64,000 bases of DNA from Frondihabitans sp. PAMC 28766 (GTDB taxonomy: Bacteria > Actinomycetota > Actinomycetes > Actinomycetales > Microbacteriaceae): NCBI RefSeq assembly GCF_001577365.1, contig NZ_CP014513.1, forward strand, positions 3,348,001-3,412,000, read 5' to 3'. Both the position numbers and the translations under genes were made by a program. Positions 52,642-61,482 of this stretch are shown here, one piece after another. The notes under the pieces are model-generated. The model saw only the letters and a program-made list of their open reading frames with translations. It was not told where the DNA came from and ran no database searches. Every line of letters begins with the position of its first letter. Within the stretch, counting starts at the first letter, position 1.

Positions 52642-54305
52642 GCTGATTCCTTTCGTTGTGCCGTGCGACCCGATCCGGGGATCGCGTCGATGAGCTCGCG
52701 CGTGTACTTTTCGGTCGGGGCGGTCAGGATGTCGGCGGTGAGGCCGGTCTCGACGATCCGGCCGGCGCGCATGACGCCGACACGGTCGGAGATCTGACGC
52801 ACGACGGCGAGGTCGTGCGTGATGAACAGGTAGCTGAGGTGGTACTCGGTCTGGAGATCCGTGAGGAGAGCCAGGATCTGAGCCTGCACCGAGACGTCCA
52901 GAGCCGACACGGCCTCGTCCAGCACCAGCAGCTCGGGTTGCAGCGCCAGCGCCCGGGCGATCGCGACCCGCTGCCGCTGGCCGCCCGACAGCTCGGCGGC
53001 CCGCCGTCCGAGGTAGGCCTTCGGCAGGGCGACGTCGTCGATCAGCCGGGCGACCCGTTCGGCTCGCGACGCGGCCGTCCCGACCCGGTAGGCCCGCAGC
53101 GGCTCCTCGATGACGGCCTCTATCGTGAAACGCGGGTCGAGCGACGCGTACGGGTTCTGGTAGACGAGCTGGAAGCGGCGACGCAACTGACGGAGGTCTT
53201 CGCGGCGGGCCGCCGTGTAGTCGACACCGTCGAGAGACAGCGACCCGGAGGTCGGCTCGTCCAACCGCGTCACGAGCCGCGCGGTCGTGCTCTTGCCCGA
53301 GCCCGACTCCCCTAACAGGGCGAACGTCTCGCCGCGGGCGATCTCGAAGCTCACGCCGTCGACGGCTGCGAGCGGGCGGTGGCGCGCGCCCGGCAGGGTG
53401 AACTCCTTGCGGAGATCCCGGGCGGCCAGTAGCGGTCGCGTGTCGAGGTCGGCGGCCTGGCCCGTCGCCACCGCTTTCTCGCGGGCGCGGTCGGAAGCCA
53501 CCAGGCGGCGCTCCGTGAGCGCCGGGGCTGCAGCGACCAGGGCGCGCGTGTAGGGGTGCTGTGGATTTTCGAGCACCGATCGGGCAGCGCCCTGCTCGAC
53601 GATGCGGCCGTGCTGCATCACGATCACTCGGTCGGCTCGATCGGCGGCGACGGCGAGATCGTGCGTGATCAGCAGGATCGCGGTGTTCCGTTCTCGGGCG
53701 AGCGTGTCGATGTGGTCGAGAATCTGCCGTTGCACGGTCACGTCGAGAGCGCTCGTCGGTTCGTCGGCGATGACCAGCTCGGGGTCGGCCGCGAGGGCCG
53801 TGGCGATCAGCACGCGCTGCTTCATGCCGCCGGAGAGCTGGTGCGGATACTGCTTCGCGCGGGTCTCCGGTTCGGGGATGCCGGCGAGGGCGAGCAGTTC
53901 GACGGCTCGCCGCTCGGCCCCGCGTCGGCTGGCGAGCTTGTGGATGCGCAGCACCTCCGCCACCTGCGCGCCGACCTTCGCGACCGGGTTCAGCGAGACG
54001 CCGGGATCCTGCGGGATCAGCGAGATGCGTCGCCCCCGGATCTCCTGCCACTCCGACCGGCTGAGATCCGTCAGGGTGGCGCCGTCGAGGGCGAGAGTGT
54101 CACTCGAGACCCGCGCGTTCGCGGCGAGCAGGTTGATGACGGCATGGGCGGTGGTCGTCTTGCCCGAGCCGGACTCCCCGACGATGGCCACCGTCTCGCC
54201 GCGCTGGAGATCGAAACTGACTCCGTGAACGGCCTCGACCTGCCTCGAGCCGACGATGTAGCCGACCGACAGGTTCTTGACCGAGAGCAGGGGCTGGTCG
54301 CTCAT
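52638..54305 (-). CDS. Oligopeptide-type ABC ATPase with two fused nucleotide-binding domains
   Basis: A 555-residue DppD-DppF-like fusion. Domain 1 has [17 protein letters not shown] and [13 protein letters not shown]. Domain 2 has [17 protein letters not shown] and LLVLDEAVSALD. The linker near residue 270-290 is acidic and variable. It drives the permease pair encoded upstream (ATGA overlap) and is the paralogue of the ATPase at 32989-34587, which shows that the two ABC/LLM units share a common plan. Confidence 0.95.
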   Translation of the reverse strand: MSDQPLLSVKNLSVGYIVGSRQVEAVHGVSFDLQRGETVAIVGESGSGKTTTAHAVINLLAANARVSSDTLALDGATLTDLSRSEWQEIRGRRISLIPQDPGVSLNPVAKVGAQVAEVLRIHKLASRRGAERRAVELLALAGIPEPETRAKQYPHQLSGGMKQRVLIATALAADPELVIADEPTSALDVTVQRQILDHIDTLARERNTAILLITHDLAVAADRADRVIVMQHGRIVEQGAARSVLENPQHPYTRALVAAAPALTERRLVASDRAREKAVATGQAADLDTRPLLAARDLRKEFTLPGARHRPLAAVDGVSFEIARGETFALLGESGSGKSTTARLVTRLDEPTSGSLSLDGVDYTAARREDLRQLRRRFQLVYQNPYASLDPRFTIEAVIEEPLRAYRVGTAASRAERVARLIDDVALPKAYLGRRAAELSGGQRQRVAIARALALQPELLVLDEAVSALDVSVQAQILALLTDLQTEYHLSYLFITHDLAVVRQISDRVGVMRAGRIVETGLTADILTAPTEKYTRELIDAIPGSGRTAQRKESA

Positions 54306-55186
54306 CGTCGGGCCCCCTCTTTCTCGAACGCACGACTGATCCGGTTGGTGGCGATGACGAGCAGGACGATAACGACACCGGGAAGGGTCGTCAGCCACCA
54401 GGCGAGCGACAGGTAGTTGCGGCCGTCGGCGATGATCGAGCCCCACTCCGGCGTGGGTGGCGGGGCGCCGAAGCCCAAGAAGCTCAGCGCCGAGATGGCC
54501 AGCACCGCGGTGCCGAACTCGAGGGCTGCGAGAGCCAGGACAGGCCCGAGCGAGCCCGGCAGGACGTGACGGCGCAGGATGGTGAACCAGCGGACCCCCG
54601 AGGATCGCGCCGCCTCGACGTAGAGCGACGTGCTGACCGTCAGGGCCTCGGCCCGCATGACCCGGGCGAAGGTGGCCGTGCTGGCGAAGCCGACGGCCAC
54701 GGCGACGTTCACGGTGCCGAAGCCGAGCGAAGTGATGATGGCCAGCGAGAGCATGATGGCCGGGATCGCCAGCACGACGTCCATGATCCGCATGATCACG
54801 TCGTCGACGACGCCGCGCACGAACCCGGCGACAAGACCGAGGGCGGCCCCGCTGACGAGCGCGATGGCCACGGCGAAAGCCGACGAGGCGAGTGACGACG
54901 ACGCGCCGTAGATCATCCGCGACCACACATCGCGGCCGAGGTCGTCCGTGCCGAAGAGGTGCGCGGCGCTCGGCGCCTGGAAGCGATCGAGGATGTTCGC
55001 GTGGATCGGGTTCGAGTGGGCGAACGCCTGCGGCACCACGGCCCAGGCGAGGACGAACAGGACGAAGAGCACGGACAGGGTCACGCTCGGCCGGCGGAGG
55101 GCTCGACCGAAGAGGCGCAGCGACCACGTGCTGCTGCGCCGTGGGGCGAAGGACTCGTCGGTCCGCAGGGCATCGAGGGAAGTCAT
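54302..55186 (-). CDS. ABC transporter permease (DppC type)
   Basis: A 294-residue permease: N-terminal helix SVTLSVLFVLFVLAWAVVPQ, then AHLFGTDDLGRDVWSRMIYG, the DppC/OppC signature. The coupling loop is around VEAARSSGVRWFTILRRHVL and the typical late sequence is ISALSFLGFGAPPPTPEWGS. About six helices. ATGA overlap with the ATPase gene; 6 bp from the DppB-type gene upstream. Confidence 0.93.
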   Translation of the reverse strand: MTSLDALRTDESFAPRRSSTWSLRLFGRALRRPSVTLSVLFVLFVLAWAVVPQAFAHSNPIHANILDRFQAPSAAHLFGTDDLGRDVWSRMIYGASSSLASSAFAVAIALVSGAALGLVAGFVRGVVDDVIMRIMDVVLAIPAIMLSLAIITSLGFGTVNVAVAVGFASTATFARVMRAEALTVSTSLYVEAARSSGVRWFTILRRHVLPGSLGPVLALAALEFGTAVLAISALSFLGFGAPPPTPEWGSIIADGRNYLSLAWWLTTLPGVVIVLLVIATNRISRAFEKEGARR

Positions 55187-55192
55187 GGTCTC

Positions 55193-56146
55193 CTAGGCGG
55201 TGACCGCAGTGCCGGTGAGGCTGATGCGGCGATCGATGAGCGGGTAGATGAGGTCGACGACGAGACTCGACACGACGAAGACCAGGGCCGCGAAGATGAC
55301 GACCACCTGGACTTCGGGGAGGTCACGGGCGTTGACGGCCTGGACGATGAGGCGCCCGATGCCCGTCCGTGAGAAGACGGTCTCGGTCACGACCGTGCCG
55401 GCCAGCAGGTTGCCGATCAGCACGCCGACCATGGTGAGGCTCGGGATCACGGCGTTGCGGAGGGCGTGCCCGAAGTGGACTCGCGTCTCGCTGGCGCCCT
55501 TCGCGCGGGCCTGGTCGATGTAGGGCTGCTCGAGCGTGATCCGGAGGCTCCGCGACAGGAGCTGGGCGATGTAGCCGCCGGTCGGGATCGCGAGCGCCAC
55601 GGTCGGCAGCACGAGGCTCGAGATCCCGTCGTCGCCGAGGGCCGGAAACCAGTGGATGTCGAACGAGAACGCCTGCAACAGCAGAAGACCCAGCCAGAAC
55701 GACGGGATCGAGACGCCGAGCGACGGCAGCGCCCCGATCAGCTGCCGCAGCCAGCGCGCCCTCGGGAAGGTGCTGGCGATCGCAAGGCCCAGCCCGCCGA
55801 GCACGGCGACGACGAGGCTGAGTACCGCGAGCGCGATCGTGTGGGGCAGGACCTGCGCGACGGCGCTGGTCGCCGACTGCCCGGTCTGCACCGAGTTGCC
55901 GAAGTTCAGGCGAAGTGCCTTCCACAGGTCGTCGACGTACTGCACCGAGAGCGGCTTGTCGAAGCCGTACTCGACGGCCAGCTTGTGCACGAGGGCGGCC
56001 GGCGGGGCGCCGAGCCCTCCGCTGGCGGCCGCTGCGATGGTCGCGGCGTTGCCGGGCAGCGAGTACAGGATGAAGAACGACAGCGTATAGGCGGCCCAGA
56101 GCACGAACACCCCCTGCAGCACTCGCTTGACGATGTACCTCGCCAC
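55193..56146 (-). CDS. ABC transporter permease (DppB type)
   Basis: A 317-residue permease starting at GTG 56146 (ARYIVKRVLQGVFVLWAAY), the DppB/OppB opening, followed by SLPGNAATIAAAA. The coupling-loop region is QARAKGASETRVHFGHALRN and the late motif is AGTVVTETVFSRTGIGRLIV. About six helices. The gene begins directly after the stop codon of the substrate-binding protein gene, with no spacer. Confidence 0.93.
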   Translation of the reverse strand: MARYIVKRVLQGVFVLWAAYTLSFFILYSLPGNAATIAAAASGGLGAPPAALVHKLAVEYGFDKPLSVQYVDDLWKALRLNFGNSVQTGQSATSAVAQVLPHTIALAVLSLVVAVLGGLGLAIASTFPRARWLRQLIGALPSLGVSIPSFWLGLLLLQAFSFDIHWFPALGDDGISSLVLPTVALAIPTGGYIAQLLSRSLRITLEQPYIDQARAKGASETRVHFGHALRNAVIPSLTMVGVLIGNLLAGTVVTETVFSRTGIGRLIVQAVNARDLPEVQVVVIFAALVFVVSSLVVDLIYPLIDRRISLTGTAVTA

Positions 56147-57754
56147 CTACTTGCTCACCCAGGTGTTGTAGAGGTCGAGGCGGCTCGACCCCTCGAAGTC
56201 CAGGCCGTGCACCGTGCTGCTCGCGGCGATGGTCGTCGACAGCTGGTAGACCGGGTCGGCCTCACCCGAGCTGATGAGTTGCTCGACGGCCTCGGTCACG
56301 AGCTTCTGACGTTGGGCCGTGTCCGTCGTCGAGGCCTGGTCCGCCAGGAGCGTGTCGATCGCGGCGGGCGCCGCGCGGTGCGTGGCGTTCTGGCCCGTCG
56401 TCGAGAAGATCGTCCGCAGCACGTCCGGGTCGGACCGCGTGAGGTTGCCCCACAGGAAGTCGAGCGAACCGCTCGCACTCGCGCTCTGCCACTGGGCGAT
56501 GGTCACGAACTTGAGCTGGAGGTCCACGCCGATCGCCTTCTCCTCCTGCTGCACCAGCTCGAGCTCTTCGGTCGACGGCTGCCAGTACTCGACGGTGAAG
56601 CTGAGCTTCTGGCCGTCCTTCTCGCGGACGCCGTCCGAGCCGACCTTCCAGCCGTCCGCCTCGAGCAGGGCCCTCGCGGCCTTGGTGTCCGCCTTGAGCT
56701 TCGACGCCTCGCTCGTGAAGTACGGGGTGGATGACGACAGGACGCTCGTGGCGGGCTTGTCGTACTTCGTGAGGAGCTTCGCGACGTCCGTGCGGTCGAT
56801 CGCCTTCTGGATGGCGACACGCACCGACTGGTCCTTCAGGACCGCGTTCGTCTCGTTCGGGATCAGGTTGTAGGTGACGCCGGGGTTGGCCCGGTTGATC
56901 TCGGTGTACCCGTTGCCGTCGAAGAGGGGCAGGTCGGTGGTCTGGACGTCGGGCGACGCGTCGATCTGACCGGATTTGAGTGCGCCCGTCAGGGTGCCGG
57001 CCTCGGGGATGACCTTGTAGGTCACCGTGCTGAGGTAGGCGGCGCCGGTGTGCGACTCGGTCGGTGGTGCCCAGTCGTAAGACGACACCCTCGACAGCAC
57101 GGCCGAACTGTTCGGCGTGTAGCTCTTGACCGCGAACGGGCCGCTGCCGACGTACTCGCCGGCGCAGCGGTCGGCCACGCTGAGCGTGGTGCTCTTCGTC
57201 GAGACGAGCCCGAGGCTGAAGGTCGAGGTGGCCTGCAAAAACTGTGCGCTCGGCGCCGAGAAGTCGATCCGCACGGTCTGCGGGTCGACGACGGTGACGC
57301 CCTTCAGCCCGGAGAGGTAACTGGACCCGAGCGAGGCCTTGGCGCCGAGCGCCTGGATGCCCGCGAGGTTCGCCTTGACGGCGGCGGCGTCGATCGGTGT
57401 GCCGTCGGCGAAGGTGGCGCCCTTCCGCAGGTCGAACGTGAAGCTCGTCGCGTTCGAGTTGATCTGCCACGCGGTGGCGAGCCAGGGCTTGATCGCGCCC
57501 GTCTTGGGATCCTGCGAAGTGAGCGAGGCGACCGTCTGGCGGGCGATGGCGATGTCGTCGTTGTTGCCGACCTGCTGGGGGTCGATGCAGCCGATGTCCG
57601 AGCTGATGGCCACGGTCACGTTGCCGCCCTTCTGGACGGCGGTCGACGACGTCGAGGCAGGCGAGCTGGAGCCGGACGAGCAGCCGGTGAGGACGAGGGC
57701 GAGCGCCCCGAGTGCGGCCACGGGGGCGAGCACCCTCGATATGCGGTGGGTCAT
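56147..57754 (-). CDS. ABC substrate-binding lipoprotein (SBP_bac_5)
   Basis: A 535-residue family-5 solute-binding protein, intact unlike its counterpart at 36517-38073. The signal peptide ends in the lipobox LVLTGCSSG. Core motifs: DIGCIDPQQVGNNDDIAIAR, FTFDLRKGATFADGTPI, GSGPFAVKSYTPN, LKDQSVRVAIQKAIDRTDVA, and a C-terminal lobe ending LDLYNTWVSK. The start at 57754 has AGGAGAG upstream. First gene of the second oligopeptide-type ABC/LLM unit; the divergent promoter carries the operator-like site at 57840. Confidence 0.93.
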   Translation of the reverse strand: MTHRISRVLAPVAALGALALVLTGCSSGSSSPASTSSTAVQKGGNVTVAISSDIGCIDPQQVGNNDDIAIARQTVASLTSQDPKTGAIKPWLATAWQINSNATSFTFDLRKGATFADGTPIDAAAVKANLAGIQALGAKASLGSSYLSGLKGVTVVDPQTVRIDFSAPSAQFLQATSTFSLGLVSTKSTTLSVADRCAGEYVGSGPFAVKSYTPNSSAVLSRVSSYDWAPPTESHTGAAYLSTVTYKVIPEAGTLTGALKSGQIDASPDVQTTDLPLFDGNGYTEINRANPGVTYNLIPNETNAVLKDQSVRVAIQKAIDRTDVAKLLTKYDKPATSVLSSSTPYFTSEASKLKADTKAARALLEADGWKVGSDGVREKDGQKLSFTVEYWQPSTEELELVQQEEKAIGVDLQLKFVTIAQWQSASASGSLDFLWGNLTRSDPDVLRTIFSTTGQNATHRAAPAAIDTLLADQASTTDTAQRQKLVTEAVEQLISSGEADPVYQLSTTIAASSTVHGLDFEGSSRLDLYNTWVSK

Positions 57755-57839
57755 GTCTCTCCTGAGGGGGTCGTGTCCGACGACGGTAGGGCCGCGTCGT
57801 CGACCGCGTCGAACCACCGCGTCACACACCCGTCACGCG

Positions 57840-57857
57840 GTGAAAGAACCCGTCACA
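57840..57857. promoter_or_regulatory. Candidate operator GTGAA-N7-GTCACA in a divergent promoter
   Basis: GTGAA (57840-57844) and GTCAC (57852-57856) with seven bases between, and additional GTCAC copies at 57821 and 57832. The site is central between starts at 57754 (minus) and 57941 (plus), so one regulator could control both importers. It aligns with the repeat at 42801-42817. Confidence 0.5.
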
Positions 57858-57940
57858 TTCGGATGCGCGCCCCCGATCCCTGGCACAGTCCGTGTCTCAC
57901 AGCCATACAGGCCAGAGACGGCAGCAACGAACGGAGACCG

Positions 57941-58849
57941 ATGACGAACACCCTGAAGGCGGAGGCGGCCGCCGTGCCGCGGCCTTCCGCCGTGCCGGCC
58001 GGCATCGACCTGGCTGCCCTCTCGCTGCGACCGGTGCTGCCCGTCCGCCACCCGGCGCGCTGGATCATCACCGCGGTCGTCGTGATCCTGGCCCTCGACT
58101 TCGGCCAGACGCTCTTCACGAACAAAGCCTGGGAGTGGCCGCGGGTCGGCCACTGGCTCTTCAATCCGACGATCCTGCAGGGCATCGAGCTCACCCTGGT
58201 CGTCACGGCGATCAGCGCCGTCGTCAGCTTCGCCGGCGGCATCGTCGTCGCCCTGGCCCGCCTCTCGCGGAACCCCGTGCTGTCGGGGCTGAGCTGGTTC
58301 TACGTGTGGGTCTTCCGATCCGTGCCGCTGATCCTCGTGCTGATCTTCTTGTACAACCTCGGCAATCTGTATCCGACCCTCGGCATCGGGATCCCGTTCG
58401 GCCCGCAACTCGAGGTCAAGACGATCTCGGTGCTCTCCGACCTCACCCTCGGCGTCGTCGGGCTCAGTCTCAGCGAGGTCGCCTTCTCGTCCGAGATCGT
58501 GCGAGCCGGCCTGCTGGCCGTCGACCCTGGGCAGCACGAGGCCGCGAAAGCCCTCGGGATCCCCCAGCGCCGCCAGTTCACGCGGATCGTGCTGCCGCAG
58601 GCCCTCCGCTCGATCGTGCCGTCGTACGTCAACCAGATCGTCGGTCTGCTGAAGGCCTCGTCGCTGCTGTTCTACGTCTCTCTGCTCGACCTCTTCGGCG
58701 TCGTGCAGAACCTCGGCAGCACCTACCCCAGCGACGTGATCCCGCTGCTCGTCGTCGCCACGATCTGGTACCTGGTGTTCACCAGCCTCATCGGCGTGAT
58801 CCAGCACTACGTCGAACGCCACTACAACCGTGGGCAGGTGCGCCGATGA
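57941..58849 (+). CDS. Amino-acid-type ABC transporter permease
   Basis: A 302-residue permease of the polar amino acid (HisM/GlnP-like) family. An N-terminal helix (WIITAVVVILALDFGQTLFT) is followed by the core: GIELTLVVTAISAVVSFAGG, WFYVWVFRSVPLILVLIFLY, the EAA-type loop HEAAKALGIPQRRQFTRIVL with PQALRSIVPSYVNQIVGLLK, and a last helix. ACGGAG precedes ATG 57941. It is coupled to the ATPase gene (ATGA overlap). It begins the rightmost unit, with ATPase, binding protein, two LLM genes and metY. Confidence 0.92.
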   Translation: MTNTLKAEAAAVPRPSAVPAGIDLAALSLRPVLPVRHPARWIITAVVVILALDFGQTLFTNKAWEWPRVGHWLFNPTILQGIELTLVVTAISAVVSFAGGIVVALARLSRNPVLSGLSWFYVWVFRSVPLILVLIFLYNLGNLYPTLGIGIPFGPQLEVKTISVLSDLTLGVVGLSLSEVAFSSEIVRAGLLAVDPGQHEAAKALGIPQRRQFTRIVLPQALRSIVPSYVNQIVGLLKASSLLFYVSLLDLFGVVQNLGSTYPSDVIPLLVVATIWYLVFTSLIGVIQHYVERHYNRGQVRR

Positions 58850-59619
58850 GCGCCGAGGTGACCGTGCGCGGCGCGGTCAAGGCCTACGGCGACCGCACGG
58901 TGCTGCGCGGAATCGACCTCGACGTCCCCGCGGGCAGCGTGACCGTGATCCTGGGGCCCTCGGGCTCGGGCAAGTCGACCCTGCTCCGCGCCATCAACCA
59001 TCTCGAGAAGCTCGACCAGGGCTACGTGCAGGTCGGCGGAGAGCTGATCGGAGTCCGCGTCGACACGCGTCGCCGAGAGCCGCGATTCACCGAGCTGCAC
59101 GAGAAGCAGATCCTGAAGCAACGCTCGCGCATCGGCTTCGTCTTCCAGCAGTTCAACCTCTTCCCGCACCTGACCGTGCTCGAGAACGTGTCGGAGGCGC
59201 CGATCTCGCAGGGGATCTCTGTCGGAGACGCTCGCGAGACGTCCCGGAGGCTGCTCGACCGGGTCGGTCTCGCCGACAAGGCCGACGCCTACCCGCGACA
59301 GCTCTCGGGCGGTCAGCAGCAGCGCGTTGCGATCGCCCGCGCCCTGGCCCTCGAACCCGAGCTGATCCTCTTCGACGAGCCGACCAGCGCCCTCGACCCC
59401 GAGCTCGTCGGCGAGGTGCTGAGCGTGATCCGGCGGCTCGCCGGCACCGGCACGACCCTCGTCGTCGTCACCCACGAGATCGGCTTCGCCCGCGAGGTCG
59501 CCGACCACGTCGTCTTCATCGACGACGGCGCGATCGTCGAGCAGGGCCCGCCCGCCCGTGTTCTCGACCACCCGGCCGAGAGCCGGACCCGCGACTTCCT
59601 CAGCGCCGTCCTGGCCTGA
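58846..59619 (+). CDS. Amino-acid-type ABC transporter ATP-binding protein
   Basis: A 257-residue ATPase of the GlnQ/HisP class: Walker A GPSGSGKST, Q-loop FVFQQFNLFPHLTVLENV, signature [15 protein letters not shown], Walker [22 protein letters not shown]-loop VTHEIGFAREVADHVVF. It is full length. Insert VDTRRREPRFTELHEKQIL is longer than usual. It partners the permease upstream. Confidence 0.95.
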   Translation: MSAEVTVRGAVKAYGDRTVLRGIDLDVPAGSVTVILGPSGSGKSTLLRAINHLEKLDQGYVQVGGELIGVRVDTRRREPRFTELHEKQILKQRSRIGFVFQQFNLFPHLTVLENVSEAPISQGISVGDARETSRRLLDRVGLADKADAYPRQLSGGQQQRVAIARALALEPELILFDEPTSALDPELVGEVLSVIRRLAGTGTTLVVVTHEIGFAREVADHVVFIDDGAIVEQGPPARVLDHPAESRTRDFLSAVLA

Positions 59620-59682
59620 GGCTCCGCTGTCCCACCACAGCCCGTCCCACCACCCCGTCCCACCACAGCAAGGAGCTCCACC

Positions 59683-60714
59683 ATGCCCATCCACCGCACC
59701 CGAGCCTGGCGAGCGGCATCGGCCCTCGCTCTCACCGGCACCCTCATCGGCGCGCTCGCCGCCTGCTCGACGACCGCTGCCTCGACATCAGGCGGGGACG
59801 CTGCTGCTTCGAACGGCACCACGAGGGTCACCGTCGGCGCGTTCGCCAACGGCGCGGCGACCGAGACCACCATCACCGTTCCCGCAGTCGCGAAGATCCG
59901 CGCCGAGCTCCCCGCGTCGGTTCGGAAGAGCGGCGAGCTCGTCATCGGCGTCGGCGACCTGCCCGCCGGGTTTCCGCCGCTCGCCTTCACGGGCAGCGAC
60001 CAGAAGACGCAGACCGGCACCGAGCCCGACCTCGGCCGGCTCATCTCGGCCGTGTTCGGGCTGAAGCCGGTCATCAAGCCGGCGACCTGGGACAACCTGT
60101 TCGTCGGCATCGACACCGGCGCCACGAACGTGGGCCTGTCGAACATCACCGACACCGAGCAGCGCAAAGAGAAGTACGACTTCGCCTCCTACCGCGACGA
60201 CAACCTCGCCTTCTCGGTGCTCAAGTCGAGCTCGTGGAAGTTCGCCGGCGACTACGAGAACCTCGCGGGGCAGACCGTCGCCGTCGGTGCCGGCACCAAC
60301 CAGGAGAAGCTGCTGCTGACCTGGCAGTCCAAGCTGAAGGCCCAGGGCAAGAAGCCCCTGACCATCAAGTACTACCCGACCGACAGCGCCACCTGGCTCG
60401 CTCTCGACTCGGGCAAGATCGACGCGAACTTCGGCCCCAACCCCGGCGCCGCCTACCAGAACACGCAGAGCGCGAAGTCGGCGAACCCGACCAAGACCGT
60501 CGGCACGTTCTCGGGCGCAGGCGAGTCGCTGCAGGGTCTCATCGCCGCCACCACGAAGAAGGGCGACGGGCTCGACAAGCCGCTCGCGGATGCGATCGAC
60601 TACCTCATCGACAACGGCCAGTACACGAAATGGCTGAAGGCCTACAACCTGTCGAACGAGGCCGTGGCGAAGTCCGAGATCAACCCTCCCGGCCTCCCGC
60701 TGAGCAACAGTTGA
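59683..60714 (+). CDS. Amino-acid-type ABC substrate-binding lipoprotein
   Basis: A 343-residue family-3 solute-binding protein. The signal peptide ends in lipobox GALAACSTT. The binding core reads SGELVIGVGDLPAGFPPLAF, EPDLGRLISAVFGLKPVIKP, WDNLFVGIDTGATNVGLSNI and a hinge-lobe region ending YTKWLKAYNLSNEAV. AGGAGC precedes ATG 59683. The usual family ligands are amino acids; in this context a sulfur-containing amino acid or sulfonate analogue is possible. Its stop overlaps a TTG start for the LLM gene (TTGA). Confidence 0.93.
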   Translation: MPIHRTRAWRAASALALTGTLIGALAACSTTAASTSGGDAAASNGTTRVTVGAFANGAATETTITVPAVAKIRAELPASVRKSGELVIGVGDLPAGFPPLAFTGSDQKTQTGTEPDLGRLISAVFGLKPVIKPATWDNLFVGIDTGATNVGLSNITDTEQRKEKYDFASYRDDNLAFSVLKSSSWKFAGDYENLAGQTVAVGAGTNQEKLLLTWQSKLKAQGKKPLTIKYYPTDSATWLALDSGKIDANFGPNPGAAYQNTQSAKSANPTKTVGTFSGAGESLQGLIAATTKKGDGLDKPLADAIDYLIDNGQYTKWLKAYNLSNEAVAKSEINPPGLPLSNS

Positions 60715-61482
60715 GCGGCCGCGGCGGGGTGGTGCTGACGGGCGACGCCGCGGTCGGCGTGGCCCTCGGCGAGAGAGGGCTCGACTCGGGCGTGCGGTTC
60801 GTCGTGCTCGGGCTGGACGGCGGGGTCGACGACGCGGGCTCGAGCTCGCGCTCGGCCCCGGCGCCCGGATCGTCCGGTCGTCGACTCGACGCAGGCATGG
60901 CCGCGCAGGCCATCGCCGGGCGCCACCCCGCCGTGGGCGTGCTGGTCGTGGCGGACACGGTGCGCGACCACCCGTACAACTTCGCACGCAGGATGCTGTC
61001 GCTCGATCACCTGACAAAGGGTCGCGTCGGCATCCTGGTCACCCCGCAGCCCTCGGCCCCCGTCGCCGGCGCGATCGAGTTCGCGCAGATCATCGCCACC
61101 CTCTGGGAGACCTTCCCGCGCGACGCGATCGTGACCGACCGCGCCCGTGGGCGCTTCGCCGAGAGCGGCAGGATCCGGCGGCTCGACCACACGGGCGCCT
61201 GGAGCATCGCGGGCCCCCTCACGACGCCGTCGAGCGTGCAGGGTCGGCCGCCCGTCGTGTGGCTCGGCTCGCGCACCGATGCCGAGGCCGCGGGGCGGAC
61301 GGGCTGCTCGTGGTGGGTTCCGGCAGCGAGGTGGCCTCCGTGGAGTCACTCATCACCCCCGCCTCATCCGGCGACGGGCCGCCCGCCTTGACTCTGCGCC
61401 ACATCCTGGGCCTTGCACCGGCCGGCCCCCGCCCCTCCCCCTCGGCGCACCCGCGTTCACCGCCGCCGGGGGCGCGCGATGA
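60711..61482 (+). pseudogene. Short LLM-like oxidoreductase with two one-base frameshifts
   Basis: About 258 residues when repaired. It has AAQAIAGRHPAVGVLVVADT, HPYNFARRMLSLDHLTKGRV, ATLWETFPRDAIVTDRARGR and PPVVWLGSRTDAEAA, then in the next frame ADGLLVVGSGSEVASVESLI, and finally PLGAPAFTAAGGAR in the third. Adding one G to the G4 run near 61296 and one C to the C5 run near 61427-61431 restores a single frame ending in TGA at 61480-61482, overlapping the next LLM start. The start is TTG 60711 (TTGA overlap) or GTG 60729. Likely a functional gene with errors; it lacks parts of a full LLM fold. Confidence 0.7.
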
